DNA of 64,000 bases from Chitinophagaceae bacterium (GCA_022843585.1 JALHNJ010000009.1:1-64000); one strand, 5' to 3'; numbered from the stretch's first letter, positions 16,444 to 26,620 are shown. Program-made: numbers and translations. Notes: a model not told the origin generated them from the letters alone.

Positions 16444-16593
16444 ACGCTTACAAAAAAGCAAAATTTAAAAAAGTAAAACTCCTGTTGCAACCACGAAAGA
16501 ATCTCTTCGTAAATATTCCATTAAAACTTATTAAGGGCTGTGGATTTTATACCTTCTCTATTGATTAAAATGTTTTTACCTTGAACGGAAGAA

Positions 16594-18504
16594 ATGAAAT
16601 CCTTAAACTCATTGCTACAAGCTCTGTTAGCTATTCTTAAAAAGAGAGTAGCTGTTTTTATTTTTTGCTTGCTGATTTCTTTTTACTCCATCGCCCAAAC
16701 ACCTATACAAGGGGTTGTAAACACTTATCATAAAGTAATTGATATAGTTCCTTCTAAAGCCTGCATTGTGGTTGAAGATCCTACGGGTTTAAATATAAAC
16801 TCAATGGTGATGCTGGTACAAATGAAAGGAGCCGATATTAACACTACAAATACTTCCGCTTTTGGTGATATAACAAATATCAACAACGCAGGTAATTATG
16901 AAATCGGAACCATTTGCTTTATAAAAGACGACTCGGTGTTTTTGTTTCATACTTTTTTAAACAACTATACACCCACAAATGGGAAAGTTCAGTTGGTACA
17001 ATTTGCTGACGGTGTTTCCTTTAATGTTGTAAATACTGTAACAGCATTGCCATGGGATAGTGCAACAGGTTTAGGCGGAGTGATTGCTATACATGCAGAC
17101 CTTAGCATTACATTAAATGCCGGAATAGATGCAAGTGGAAGTGGATATAAAGGAGGCCCTTTAGTCCATAGCGGTAGCTTTTGTAATAATTCTCCGGGTG
17201 CTAATGGTTATGTGTACAATGGAACTGTTTCTACCCCATCAACACAAAATGGGGCAAGAAAAGGTGAAGGTGTTGCATTTGTAAGTGCCGTTCAAAGCGG
17301 AGGTCGTGGAGCACCAGCTAACGGCGGTGGCGGTGGCAATAATCATAATAATAGTGGTGGTGGTGGCGGCAATCTGGTAAGTGGTGGTTTAGGAGGTGGC
17401 AACTCAAGTTCTACTGGTTGCTCTCTAACTTTTCAGGGGTTTGGTGGTAAAGCTCTATCATCTTCCGGAGGACAAAAAATTTTTATGGGGGGCGGTGGCG
17501 GTGCCGGCCATAATAATAACAATGCTATAGTAACCACAGGTGGTGGAAATGGTGGCGGAATAGTTTTTATATGGGCTAATAGTATTGATGGGAATAGCCA
17601 ATTAATTAGAGCCAATGGTGGAAGTGGCGGAAATTCTTTAGCAGACGGTGCAGGTGGTGGTGGTGCAGGTGGAACTGTAATTATGCATATTACTAATTAT
17701 ACCAGCACACCGATTATTGAAGCTGTTGGAGGGAATGGAGGGAATTCAAATGATGGAGGGAATATCCAACAATGCTTTGGAGGCGGTGGTGGTGGAAGCG
17801 GTGGAGCCATTTATTTTACTGGTTCAATTCCATCAATCACAACTTCAATTGATGGTGGATTAGCAGGAGCAGAAACCGGTAGCGATCCTGGTTGCAATCC
17901 GCCTCAACCTGCTCAACCTGGAAGTAACGGTAACATCTTCTCCAACTACACCTTCACTCGTTCAACCAGCCCTGCCGCTTATTGCAGATTCTTATTACCG
18001 GTTAAGCTACTCTCTTTTAATGCAGCATTAATAAATAAAAAAGTAGAGATTGACTGGATGGTAGAAAATCCTGAACTGGCTAAGCATTATTTGATAGAAA
18101 AAATAAATAGCAATAACGAAAGGTCTGTACTTACCACTATCATCGCTAATGATGTTCAACGGAATTATACAACGATTGATAATAATCCAACCCCTGGCAA
18201 TAATTTATACCGGTTAAAAATCATTGAAAAAGATAACTCAGTTACTTATTCTGAATACAAACAGGTTTTTATTAATTATCCGGCTAATCAATTTTCAGTA
18301 TATCCAAATCCTGCAACTAATAAAATAACCATCAATGGAAACTTTGTTGTTCCTGTTGTAATGAGACTAACAGATATCAGCGGCAAATTGATTTTACAAC
18401 AACAGTTATCTGGTAATAGTATCACAATAAACTTACCTCCACTTTCGCCGGGAATTTATTTACTCGGTATAGGCGAAAAAACGCAGAAACTAATTATCCA
18501 TTAA
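16594..18504 (+). CDS. Glycine-rich secreted protein with T9SS sorting domain
   Basis: 636 residues. A long signal peptide (~35 residues) ends YSIAQ. A beta-rich N-terminal region follows, then ~200 residues (about 190-440) packed with poly-Gly runs (NGGGGGNNHNNSGGGGGN and similar). After an Ig-like/fibronectin-like segment (LPVKLLSFNAALINKKVEI), the end is a type IX secretion type A sorting domain (FSVYPNPATNKITI ... PGIYLLGI ... KLIIH). It should be exported through T9SS and attached to, or released from, the cell surface. Gly-rich domains of this kind suggest an adhesive or matrix role; that is inference. The stop overlaps the convergent protease gene by TTAA. Confidence 0.8.
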   Translation: MKSLNSLLQALLAILKKRVAVFIFCLLISFYSIAQTPIQGVVNTYHKVIDIVPSKACIVVEDPTGLNINSMVMLVQMKGADINTTNTSAFGDITNINNAGNYEIGTICFIKDDSVFLFHTFLNNYTPTNGKVQLVQFADGVSFNVVNTVTALPWDSATGLGGVIAIHADLSITLNAGIDASGSGYKGGPLVHSGSFCNNSPGANGYVYNGTVSTPSTQNGARKGEGVAFVSAVQSGGRGAPANGGGGGNNHNNSGGGGGNLVSGGLGGGNSSSTGCSLTFQGFGGKALSSSGGQKIFMGGGGGAGHNNNNAIVTTGGGNGGGIVFIWANSIDGNSQLIRANGGSGGNSLADGAGGGGAGGTVIMHITNYTSTPIIEAVGGNGGNSNDGGNIQQCFGGGGGGSGGAIYFTGSIPSITTSIDGGLAGAETGSDPGCNPPQPAQPGSNGNIFSNYTFTRSTSPAAYCRFLLPVKLLSFNAALINKKVEIDWMVENPELAKHYLIEKINSNNERSVLTTIIANDVQRNYTTIDNNPTPGNNLYRLKIIEKDNSVTYSEYKQVFINYPANQFSVYPNPATNKITINGNFVVPVVMRLTDISGKLILQQQLSGNSITINLPPLSPGIYLLGIGEKTQKLIIH

Positions 18505-20915
18505 TCCCAATCACAACCAATTGGTGCGCCGGGTGGAATTTCCTTATGAATAGTAGGCTTTGCTGCTTCCGGTACATTCATTCTTTCTAATGCCAGCAAT
18601 AAATGTCCTTTGTATGTTTCGTCGGTAGCAGCTTTTTCTTGCTTATCTACAAAAATCCATAAGTCAGATATTGCTTTTTGCAAAGCTGCTTTAACAGCAA
18701 ACGAATTATTGTCGTTAACACTGGCTGACATTAAATAAGTCAATAATACTTGTTCAGTTTGCAGCTGTATTAATTTATGTATGCCTGTTTGTCTTGGTGC
18801 TTTCCATGTTTTTGTAATCAACGTATTTATCATTTCGGCTACACCCAAACCGTTGCTCTGCACTTCATACTGTGCCATTCTGCTCAACCTTTGTGCATTA
18901 AATAGAAAAGATAAAGGAAGATCTGCCGCTGTTTCTGCAGGCGACAAAACATCAAATACTAATCCGGTTCTTTTCTTAAACAATTCTCTTGAAAAATCAT
19001 ATCCAGCTGGTCGTGGTGGAATTAGCTGCGCAATTCTGTTGGGTAATTCTAAAAATTTTGGATCAAGGCAATCAATAATTGCATTCAATGCTTTTTTCTG
19101 TTCTTCTTTTGAAAGTGATTTGGTTACTAATTGTCCATCTCCTCTTGTAGCATACGTATAATTCATACCGCCAACTAATTTTGTTACGGCTTCTACTTGA
19201 TAACGATGATAAAAATAAACCGGCACTAATGCATCTTCCAGCATTGCCATTGGCATACCGGTTCTTATATTCTTTTCTCCGAATTGCGACAATGCTTTAT
19301 TACGAACTTTTATTGATTCCTTTAATTCTATTACTGCATCGTTGCCATTATCCCATAAATGTGCTTGTGGATGCAAACCACCTGCAGCCCTGGCATCCTG
19401 GTCAGAAATAAATTGTAACCCCTTTTTATTTGCATCAACTAAAATTTTATTTAATGCTGTTGCTTCATTTGTTCCGGAAGGAAAATCCTGGTAACCCCAG
19501 GCGATGGCTGCTTTGTCCCATTCTCCAATTTTTAGATCATAGGCATCACTCAAATCAATTTCGCCAGCTGTATTTAGTTTTACCAATGGATGCGGGTAAT
19601 CCATTACACTGGCACGGTTGCTTACACTGGCAGCATAATTATGCATCAACCCAATGGTATGACCAATTTCATGTGCTGCTAATTGTTTTAATCTATCCAA
19701 TGCCAACTTCAGCATTTTATTATCGGCAGGTATGCCATTTTCATAAGGCGCTAATAAACCTGACGCAATTAAATAATCTTGCCGTACTCTTAATGAGCCG
19801 AGTGTAACATGCCCTTTTATAATTTCTCCTGTTCTTGGATCAGCTACTGATGCACCATAGCTCCACCCTCTGGTAGAACGATGTACCCAGTTAATCACAT
19901 TGTAGCGAACATCCATAGGGTCTGCGTCCTCCGGTAATAATTTTACCTGGAAAGCATTTTTATATCCTGCTGCTTCAAATGCCTGGTTCCACCAGCTGGC
20001 TCCTTCCATTAATGCGCTGCGGATTGGCTCAGGTGTTCCGTTATCCAAATAATAGATGATTGGTTTTACAGGTTCACTAATAGCCGCAGTTGGATCTTTT
20101 TTCTTCAGCCTGTGCCTCATGATGTAGTATTTTTCAATCGGCTCGGTTACAGGTGTACTAAAATCATAAAAGGAAACAGGATAATAACTACTTCGGGGAT
20201 CAAATACCCTTGGCTGGTAATCATTGTCTGGCAACTGCACAAATGAATGATGCATCCGAACTGTAATCGCTTCGGCTGATGGTACAACATCTCTTAAATA
20301 ACTACCTGTATTGCCATCAGCATTAGTAAATGTGGTTGATACTTCAAATTCTGTATTCTGCGGAAAATTTTTTGTTCGCTGTAAATACATTGCGGAGCGA
20401 CTTTTATCTAACGAGTAATTTCCTTGCTGGTTACTTCTTAAACGATTGCTAACCTGCATGGCATCCCGTAGTAAAAAATCTGTTGCATCAACCAAATAAT
20501 GATTGTTTGATTCTGCCTCCAATGTAAATCCCCATAGAGTGGATTGAGCAAAAGATTGTTCTACTGCTCTTTTCTCGGCCACATCGTTTGTTATTGCCCT
20601 GTAATTTTGATTGGGCTGAATTAATAATATTTTTCTTCCAACTTTTGAAAATTTTACAAGGCGTTTGCTGCCCAGCAAGCCTCTGTCAAGCCCTACATCA
20701 TTAGAGCCAAGCCCTGCAGGTAGTGAAGTAACATATAATAGTTCCGAATCCAGCTTATCTATTTCCAGCCAAACCTTGCCTGAGTTTTCATCCCAATAAA
20801 AATTTAAAAAGCCTTCATACTTTTTAAGGTCTTTTGTTTTTTCTTCAATAGTGGGAAGCTTTTGTGCTGTTACATAAATTGGTAACAGTAATAAGAAAGC
20901 AATCAGCTTTTGCAT
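18501..20915 (-). CDS. Zinc-dependent metalloprotease, DUF5117/DUF4953 type
   Basis: 804 residues. A signal peptide of 17-18 residues (ending VTAQ) leads into a DUF5117-like N-terminal beta domain (GFLNFYWDENSGKVWLEI). The metzincin-like catalytic domain carries HEIGHTIGLMHN, with zinc ligands His415, His419 and His425 and catalytic Glu416, and a downstream Met-turn VMDYPHP. The C-terminal ~250 residues are helical. This large secreted or periplasmic family is common in Bacteroidota; substrates are not established. The gene is a single unit and overlaps the convergent T9SS protein by four bases. Confidence 0.9.
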   Translation of the reverse strand: MQKLIAFLLLLPIYVTAQKLPTIEEKTKDLKKYEGFLNFYWDENSGKVWLEIDKLDSELLYVTSLPAGLGSNDVGLDRGLLGSKRLVKFSKVGRKILLIQPNQNYRAITNDVAEKRAVEQSFAQSTLWGFTLEAESNNHYLVDATDFLLRDAMQVSNRLRSNQQGNYSLDKSRSAMYLQRTKNFPQNTEFEVSTTFTNADGNTGSYLRDVVPSAEAITVRMHHSFVQLPDNDYQPRVFDPRSSYYPVSFYDFSTPVTEPIEKYYIMRHRLKKKDPTAAISEPVKPIIYYLDNGTPEPIRSALMEGASWWNQAFEAAGYKNAFQVKLLPEDADPMDVRYNVINWVHRSTRGWSYGASVADPRTGEIIKGHVTLGSLRVRQDYLIASGLLAPYENGIPADNKMLKLALDRLKQLAAHEIGHTIGLMHNYAASVSNRASVMDYPHPLVKLNTAGEIDLSDAYDLKIGEWDKAAIAWGYQDFPSGTNEATALNKILVDANKKGLQFISDQDARAAGGLHPQAHLWDNGNDAVIELKESIKVRNKALSQFGEKNIRTGMPMAMLEDALVPVYFYHRYQVEAVTKLVGGMNYTYATRGDGQLVTKSLSKEEQKKALNAIIDCLDPKFLELPNRIAQLIPPRPAGYDFSRELFKKRTGLVFDVLSPAETAADLPLSFLFNAQRLSRMAQYEVQSNGLGVAEMINTLITKTWKAPRQTGIHKLIQLQTEQVLLTYLMSASVNDNNSFAVKAALQKAISDLWIFVDKQEKAATDETYKGHLLLALERMNVPEAAKPTIHKEIPPGAPIGCDWD

Positions 20916-21091
20916 ATGCAGATGGTTTTATCTGCTCAAGTTATACTAAATACATTTTAATTCGGACCAAAAAAATTATGTATAATGCCGATAGAGTAGC
21001 TGTTTAGTCGAGATAAAATGTGGGCTATTATAGATAACGTATCGGTATTAAACAATGTAAAAAAGTGTAACAATGATTTTTATGAGAGGAA

Positions 21092-21313
21092 TTAACTGGT
21101 CTTATTATTTTTCCACCAACGGTAACCTATATATCCTACAATTGCAAAAGGAGTAAATGCGAGGTATAGAATACCACTGTTCATTCCCTTGGCTGGCTTT
21201 TCACCAAGTTGTTGGGCGGTTTTTGTGCATATAGAACATTGCGCCGATATATCGATAGTGCTAAAGAGGAAAAATAGTATTGCAAAAAATAAAACTGGTA
21301 TCACTTTTTTCAT
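21092..21313 (-). CDS. Small conserved membrane protein
   Basis: 73 residues. A signal-like hydrophobic N-terminus (VIPVLFFAILFFLFS) is followed by a CSICTKTAQQLGEKPAKGMN segment and a second hydrophobic helix (ILYLAFTPFAIVGYIGYRWW). The CxxC pair and the layout recur in small uncharacterised Bacteroidota proteins. Function is unknown; a metal or redox role for the CxxC is only a guess. A TAATTTTG box lies just upstream at 21330-21337 on the minus strand. Confidence 0.7.
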   Translation of the reverse strand: MKKVIPVLFFAILFFLFSTIDISAQCSICTKTAQQLGEKPAKGMNSGILYLAFTPFAIVGYIGYRWWKNNKTS

Positions 21314-21329
21314 ACCCTCATATTTACTG

Positions 21330-21337
21330 CAAAATTA
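21330..21337 (-). promoter_or_regulatory. Possible -7 box of the small membrane protein gene
   Basis: TAATTTTG on the minus strand matches TAnnTTTG and lies 16 bases before the ATG at 21313. No -33 TTTG is visible at the right spacing, so support is partial. Confidence 0.35.
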
Positions 21338-21345
21338 TACCCTTT

Positions 21346-22611
21346 TCACATCTCTTCCGGCTTTTGTGTATCCAATAATTCATAATAAAATGAGTTTCTT
21401 TCTTCGGCAAATAAGGCTTGGCCAAATTCCTTCTGCGCCAGCTCAAATGCATCGTCTGAGATTTTCTGTCGTAACTGCTGATCATTGAGGAGTTGTATGG
21501 TAGCTGCCGCAAAAGTTTCAGGAGTATCAGCTATTATCGCATTTACATTATTTGTAATACCAGGAATGCCAGAGATGCCCAGCGAGGTAGAAACTACCGG
21601 CACTCCTTTGGCAAAAGCAGTAATTACTTTAATTCGTATACCAGATCCAATATGTATTGGAACAATTAAAATCCCATTTTTAAAAACACTGGCCACATCC
21701 TCAATAAAACCGGTAAACTGTATATTTTTTTGTGCCACATATACGCTTCTAAACCTCTCTGTCCAATGGCCGGTAATTTTTATTACAGTGTCAACTCTTT
21801 CCTTATTTATTAGCGGATATACTTTTTCTAAAAACCAACTTAGTCCTTCCTTATTGGGAAAATGCGACTCCCCTCCTACAAATACTAATTGCGGATGACC
21901 AGCAGCATCATAATCTTTCACTAATTCGTCATCAAATAACGCAAACGGCCTTGCGACCAACACAGAAACAGTAACACCTTTACTAATTAATAGCTCTTTG
22001 TCTTCCCGGCATAATGTAATTACTCCATCATATTTATGAAGCCAGTTTATCTCCATAGCTTCTGCTACGGAAGATATGTAAGATGCATAGTCTTTACTGT
22101 ATCCCACAGAAGTCAAATCACTGCATATACGGGTATGTGCAATTTCATGATGAACAAATACTTTACGGGGATGAGCTGGTAACACTTCAATAAGCCCCAT
22201 ATTTATTGAATGTTCTACCTGTATTATATCATACTCCTTTTGAGATGTAATTTGTCTGACTGTATCTATAAAAGATGCATCATTGTTTATCAACCCGTTA
22301 AAATGCTTTTGCTTTTTTAGTTTATAGGCATGATCCCGTTGTGAAATTTTTCTGTACTGCTTTTTAAAGAAAGCTTTTAAGTTTTTTAGAGCTGGTGACT
22401 TCTCATACCCAACCGTTATTAATTGCAGGGATGGAAATTTTGTTTTAAAATCGTTCAGATATTCGACTGCAATATTGTGGGGTGTAACCAGTAAATCAAT
22501 TGAATGTTGCTCTTGTTGCCTGGCTAAAAAAGTAAGTTGGGCATGTGCTCCACCCGAATCGACCGGGAATAGCTTAAAACCAGGAATGACCAATATGCTC
22601 AACTGTTTCAT
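21346..22611 (-). CDS. Glycosyltransferase family 4
   Basis: 421 residues from the ATG at 22611 (MKQLSILVIPG); the longest frame adds six residues from a TTG. It has a GT-B fold with an N-terminal GGAHAQ loop (acceptor side) and a C-terminal donor domain carrying LVFVGGESHFPNKEG, FTGFIEDVASVFKNG and IGSGIRIKVITAFAKGVPVVST, the GT4 EX7E-like region. It probably transfers a nucleotide-activated sugar in cell-surface glycan assembly. It is divergent from a GT2 gene 57 bases away; the pair may serve the same glycan. Acceptor and donor cannot be read from sequence. Confidence 0.85.
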   Translation of the reverse strand: MKQLSILVIPGFKLFPVDSGGAHAQLTFLARQQEQHSIDLLVTPHNIAVEYLNDFKTKFPSLQLITVGYEKSPALKNLKAFFKKQYRKISQRDHAYKLKKQKHFNGLINNDASFIDTVRQITSQKEYDIIQVEHSINMGLIEVLPAHPRKVFVHHEIAHTRICSDLTSVGYSKDYASYISSVAEAMEINWLHKYDGVITLCREDKELLISKGVTVSVLVARPFALFDDELVKDYDAAGHPQLVFVGGESHFPNKEGLSWFLEKVYPLINKERVDTVIKITGHWTERFRSVYVAQKNIQFTGFIEDVASVFKNGILIVPIHIGSGIRIKVITAFAKGVPVVSTSLGISGIPGITNNVNAIIADTPETFAAATIQLLNDQQLRQKISDDAFELAQKEFGQALFAEERNSFYYELLDTQKPEEM

Positions 22612-22668
22612 TGTAAACTTTAATTTCAACGGAAATATGATAAAGCTATTGCAACTTTACTGAAAATT

Positions 22669-23607
22669 ATGAATACTCCACTTATATCTATTTGTATACC
22701 AGCTTATAAAAGGCAGGATTGCCTTTTCCGGCTATTGAATTCCATCAACGAACAAACATATAAGCAGTATGAAATTATAATAACAGACGATAGCCCTGGA
22801 GATGAAATTCGTAATGTGCTAAAAGCATTCACTCAGCTCCCTATTCAATATTACAGCAATAAACCAGCATTGGGCTCACCCGGTAACTGGAACTATGCTA
22901 TGTCAAAAGCCAATGCAGATTGGATTCACTTGCTGCATGCAGATGACTGGTATGCTTCTCCAACATCTTTACAACATTTTGTAAATGTTATTACAGAAGG
23001 AAATTCTGATTTTATTTTTTGTGCCAGCAAAGAAATAAATCTTGCTACCAACAGCATAAAAAATATGGAACTAACCGAAAAGAAAAGAGAATTGCTGGAC
23101 GGCAGCCCGATCAATCTTCTATATGATAATGTAATTGGTCACCCCAGCACTGTGATTCATAAAAAAGATACTTCGATTCAATACGACACAGCTTTTAAAT
23201 GGGTAGTAGATATTGATTTTTACATCCGCTATCTTCAGCAACATAGAGGCTATAGTTATATTCATGCCCCAATGATCAATATTGGTATAGATACAGAACA
23301 GGTATCAGAGAGCAGTTATAAAAATCCTTTTGTAGAAATACCGGAGTATCTCAATCTTTTTAATAAATTTCCTGAAACTATTGTCCGCACAAATAAATAT
23401 GCTTTTCATTGTTTGTGGAATCTTATCCGCAAATTCAAAATAAAAGATGAAACATATATCCGGGAACATGGTTACAATGGAAAGAAGCTAGAGGGAGTCG
23501 CTGCTATTATTAACTATCAAAAAAAAATTCCCCGTCTTATTTTAAAACAAACTAATTGGTCTGTTTATTTTATGAACAAGTGCTATAAAAGCTTTACCAA
23601 AAAATAA
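22669..23607 (+). CDS. Glycosyltransferase family 2
   Basis: 312 residues. GT-A fold: SICIPAYKRQDCLFRLLNSI, ITDDSPG, the GSPGNWNYAMSKANADWIHLLHADDWY segment with the DD metal site, and a C-terminal helical part ending in a basic tail. It is likely cytoplasmic or membrane-associated and involved in surface polysaccharide or LPS synthesis. It faces the GT4 gene across a 57-base divergent spacer and ends at a bidirectional terminator shared with typA. Confidence 0.85.
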   Translation: MNTPLISICIPAYKRQDCLFRLLNSINEQTYKQYEIIITDDSPGDEIRNVLKAFTQLPIQYYSNKPALGSPGNWNYAMSKANADWIHLLHADDWYASPTSLQHFVNVITEGNSDFIFCASKEINLATNSIKNMELTEKKRELLDGSPINLLYDNVIGHPSTVIHKKDTSIQYDTAFKWVVDIDFYIRYLQQHRGYSYIHAPMINIGIDTEQVSESSYKNPFVEIPEYLNLFNKFPETIVRTNKYAFHCLWNLIRKFKIKDETYIREHGYNGKKLEGVAAIINYQKKIPRLILKQTNWSVYFMNKCYKSFTKK

Positions 23608-23634
23608 AGCCTTGTATTGCTACAAGGCTTTTTA
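23607..23634. terminator. Bidirectional terminator between GT2 and typA
   Basis: AAGCCTTGTA (23607-23616) and TACAAGGCTT (23621-23630) form a perfect 10-base stem with a TTGC loop. T-rich runs follow on the plus strand (TTTAT) and on the minus strand (TATTTTTT). It sits between the two convergent stops. Confidence 0.85.
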
Positions 23635-23638
23635 TCTT

Positions 23639-25453
23639 TTAAGAAACCGCTTCCGATTCCATTTTCTTCTGAACTTTCTTTCTCTCATCTTCGTTCAGTA
23701 TCACTTTTCTCATCCGGATGAAGTTTGGCGTTACTTCAATACACTCATCTTGCTGAATGTACTCCATGCACTCTTCCAATGTCATGAGTGTCTTAGGAGC
23801 AATTTTAGTAGCATCATCACTTCCGCTTGCACGGTGGTTGGTTAATTTCTTTCCTTCCGTGGCATTTACTACCAGGTCGCCTGGCTTAATGTTCTCGGCA
23901 ATAATTTGCCCAGTGTAAACCTCTTCTCCCGGATCTACAAAGAATGTTCCTCTATCCTGCAATTTATCGATGGAGTAACCGGTTGTTTTATCAGTACTTT
24001 TTGATATCAATACACCATTATTTCTTCCTGGAATGGGCCCTTTCCATGGTTTATATTCTGTAAAACGGTGTGCCATTACAGCTTCACCGGTGGTAGCAGT
24101 CAACATTTGTGTACGTAAGCCTATCAAACCTCTTGAAGGAATTTCAAATTCCAAATGCTGCATTTCACCTTTGGTTTCCATGATCAGCATTTCACCTTTA
24201 CGACGGCTAACCAGATCAATTACTTTAGAAGCAAATTCTTGTGGCACATCAACAACAAGGTTTTCATAAGGCTCACATTTCTTACCACCTATCTCTTTTA
24301 CAATTACCTGCGGCTGACCTATCGTTAACTCATATCCTTCCCGACGCATTGTTTCGATCAATATACCTAAGTGTAAGATACCACGACCGTACACCATCAG
24401 GCTATCCCCTTCTTCGCTATCTTCTACTTTGAGGGCCAGATTTTTTTCTGTTTCTTTCATCAAACGATCTCTAAGATGTCTTGATGTAACGAACTTTCCA
24501 TCTTTACCAAAAAAAGGTGAGTTGTTAACCGAGAACAACATATTCATCGTTGGCTCATCCACACTTATTACGGGTAATGCTTCCTGTGTTTCTGCATCTG
24601 AAATAGTATCACCAATATTGAAATCTTCGATACCAACTACAGCACATAAATCGCCGGCTATTACTTCTGTTACTTTCTTTTTACCCATTCCTTCAAACAC
24701 ATACAACTCTCTAACTTTTGTTTTCTTAACACTACCATCGGCCTGCATTAATACAACATTCTGTCCTTCTTTCAATACACCACGGCTTACCTTACCTACC
24801 GCAATACGGCCAAGGAATGAAGAGTAATCTAATGAAGTGATCTGCATTTGCACCGGCCCTTCATTTACTTTTGGCGGTGGCACATATTTTACAATACCAT
24901 CCAGCAGTGGATTGATATTATCAATTTGATCTAATGTATCATTGAACCAACCATTTTTTCCAGAACCATAAAAGGTTGGAAAATTTAATTGCTCTTCTGT
25001 AGCATCCAGATTAAAGAACAATTCAAAAACTGCATCGTGAACTTCATCTGGACGGCAGTTTGGCTTATCTACTTTATTAATAATTACAATTGGCTTTAAT
25101 CCTAAGGCCAAAGCTTTTTGTAATACAAATCTTGTTTGCGGCATCGGACCTTCAAAAGCATCCACCAACAGACATACACCATCAGCCATTTTCAAAACCC
25201 TTTCCACCTCACCACCAAAGTCGGCGTGACCCGGCGTATCAATTACATTGATTTTTACGTCTTTGTACATTACAGAAGCATTCTTACTGAAAATAGTGAT
25301 ACCTCTTTCTCTTTCAAGGTCATTACTATCCATGATCAGGTCGCCAGTTTCCTGGTTTTCACGAAAGACTTTTGTGGTGTGTAATATCTTGTCAACCAGT
25401 GTAGTTTTACCGTGGTCAACGTGGGCAATGATTGCTATGTTTCTAATATCCAT
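23639..25453 (-). CDS. typA: Ribosome-associated GTPase TypA/BipA
   Basis: 604 residues, full length. A translational GTPase of the EF-G family that aids 50S ribosome assembly and stress or low-temperature growth. G1 is AHVDHGKTTL, the switch/G2 region includes RERGITI, G3 is DTPGHADF, and G4 is NKVDK. The BipA-specific C-terminal domain follows (GRGILHLGILIETMRREGYEL, PWKGPIPGRNNGVLIS, ENIKPGDLVVNATEGKKLTNHRASGSDDA). A Bacteroidota-like promoter lies just upstream. Monocistronic by appearance. Confidence 0.97.
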   Translation of the reverse strand: MDIRNIAIIAHVDHGKTTLVDKILHTTKVFRENQETGDLIMDSNDLERERGITIFSKNASVMYKDVKINVIDTPGHADFGGEVERVLKMADGVCLLVDAFEGPMPQTRFVLQKALALGLKPIVIINKVDKPNCRPDEVHDAVFELFFNLDATEEQLNFPTFYGSGKNGWFNDTLDQIDNINPLLDGIVKYVPPPKVNEGPVQMQITSLDYSSFLGRIAVGKVSRGVLKEGQNVVLMQADGSVKKTKVRELYVFEGMGKKKVTEVIAGDLCAVVGIEDFNIGDTISDAETQEALPVISVDEPTMNMLFSVNNSPFFGKDGKFVTSRHLRDRLMKETEKNLALKVEDSEEGDSLMVYGRGILHLGILIETMRREGYELTIGQPQVIVKEIGGKKCEPYENLVVDVPQEFASKVIDLVSRRKGEMLIMETKGEMQHLEFEIPSRGLIGLRTQMLTATTGEAVMAHRFTEYKPWKGPIPGRNNGVLISKSTDKTTGYSIDKLQDRGTFFVDPGEEVYTGQIIAENIKPGDLVVNATEGKKLTNHRASGSDDATKIAPKTLMTLEECMEYIQQDECIEVTPNFIRMRKVILNEDERKKVQKKMESEAVS

Positions 25454-25477
25454 AATTCTCTTTTTTCAAACGAGCGG

Positions 25478-25509
25478 CGAAGGTACGTTAATTAAGCGGG
25501 GGGAGCAAA
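25478..25509 (-). promoter_or_regulatory. Probable promoter of typA
   Basis: On the minus strand: TTTG (25509-25506), a 20-base spacer, then TACCTTCG (25485-25478), one mismatch from TAnnTTTG. The typA ATG is 25 bases further on. Confidence 0.6.
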
Positions 25510-25583
25510 CGAAAGGCCTAATTAATAAAGGCTTAACGCAGTTAGAAACAAGGATTTAATGTAGTTTTAGCAAAATTGTAGCC

Positions 25584-26585
25584 ATGAAATTTCTCAAATG
25601 GTTAGGCCTCATCCTTTTAGTGCTGATCGCCGTTTACTTTGTGGGGCCAAAACCCTCTCACCCCAAGCTTACAAAAGATCTCCCCACTGTTCCTGCCGAT
25701 GCAGCTTCGCTGGAAAAATACATCAGTGATAATGAAGCCAAGCAAAAGTTGAAACCTGACAATGAAGCCCGGATTTTGTGGTTCAACGATTCTTTAAAAC
25801 AGGTAACAGAATATTCGATAGTTTATTTACATGGTTTTTCTGCCAGCCAGGAAGAAGGCGATCCGGTACATTATGAGTTTGCTCAAAAGTTTGGTTGTAA
25901 TTTATTTTTAAGCCGGCTTTCCGATCATGGAGTGGATACAACAGAACCGTTATTGAATTTTACGGCTGATAGAGTTTGGAACTCCGCCAAACAGGCTTAT
26001 GCCATTGCAAAACAATTAGGTAAAAAAGTTATTCTCATGGCCACCTCAACAGGAGGCACATTAGCATTAAAGTTGGCGGCAGAATATCCTGACATCGCCG
26101 GGTTGATTTTACTTTCTCCCAATATTGCTATTAATGACCCTAATGCATGGTTGCTCAACAATCCCTGGGGTTTACAAATTGCCAGAATGGTAAAAGGCAA
26201 ATACAATAGGGCAAAGGATACAACAACAACCTATGCACAATACTGGAATAATAAATACAGGATTGAGGCAACCGTACAGTTGGAAGAATTGCTTGAAACA
26301 ACCATGAAAGAATCAACTTTCAAAAAAATTACACAACCAACACTATTGCTCTATTATTACAAGGATGAAGACAACCAGGATAATGTCGTGAAAGTGTCGG
26401 CTATGAAACGAATGTTTAACCAATTAGGTACGGCTGCTAATTTAAAAAGAGAAGTAGCCATACCCAATGCAGGCGATCATGTAATTGGCTCGTATGTAAA
26501 ATCAAAAGACATACAAAAAGTGCAGGAAGAGTGTGAGAAGTTTGCAACAGAAATATTGAAACTTAAAGAAGTGGCAGCTTATTGA
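25584..26585 (+). CDS. Alpha/beta hydrolase, membrane-anchored
   Basis: 333 residues. One N-terminal hydrophobic helix (WLGLILLVLIAVYFVG) anchors or exports the protein. The alpha/beta-hydrolase core follows: YLHGFSASQEEGD near the oxyanion hole, the nucleophile elbow MATSTGGTLAL (Ser in a TSTGG variant of GxSxG), an Asp candidate in YYKDEDNQD, and the catalytic His in NAGDHVIGS. Resembles carboxylesterase/monoglyceride-lipase-type enzymes; substrate unknown. It is divergent from typA and followed by a hairpin. Confidence 0.8.
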   Translation: MKFLKWLGLILLVLIAVYFVGPKPSHPKLTKDLPTVPADAASLEKYISDNEAKQKLKPDNEARILWFNDSLKQVTEYSIVYLHGFSASQEEGDPVHYEFAQKFGCNLFLSRLSDHGVDTTEPLLNFTADRVWNSAKQAYAIAKQLGKKVILMATSTGGTLALKLAAEYPDIAGLILLSPNIAINDPNAWLLNNPWGLQIARMVKGKYNRAKDTTTTYAQYWNNKYRIEATVQLEELLETTMKESTFKKITQPTLLLYYYKDEDNQDNVVKVSAMKRMFNQLGTAANLKREVAIPNAGDHVIGSYVKSKDIQKVQEECEKFATEILKLKEVAAY

Positions 26586-26593
26586 TAAATAAA

Positions 26594-26620
26594 CAGCCCC
26601 GATAAACCGGGGCTGCAAAA
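26594..26620 (+). terminator. GC-rich hairpin after the hydrolase gene
   Basis: CAGCCCCG (26594-26601) pairs perfectly with CGGGGCTG (26608-26615) around a 6-base ATAAAC loop. Only a short AAAATT tail follows, so termination is plausible but not certain. Confidence 0.55.
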
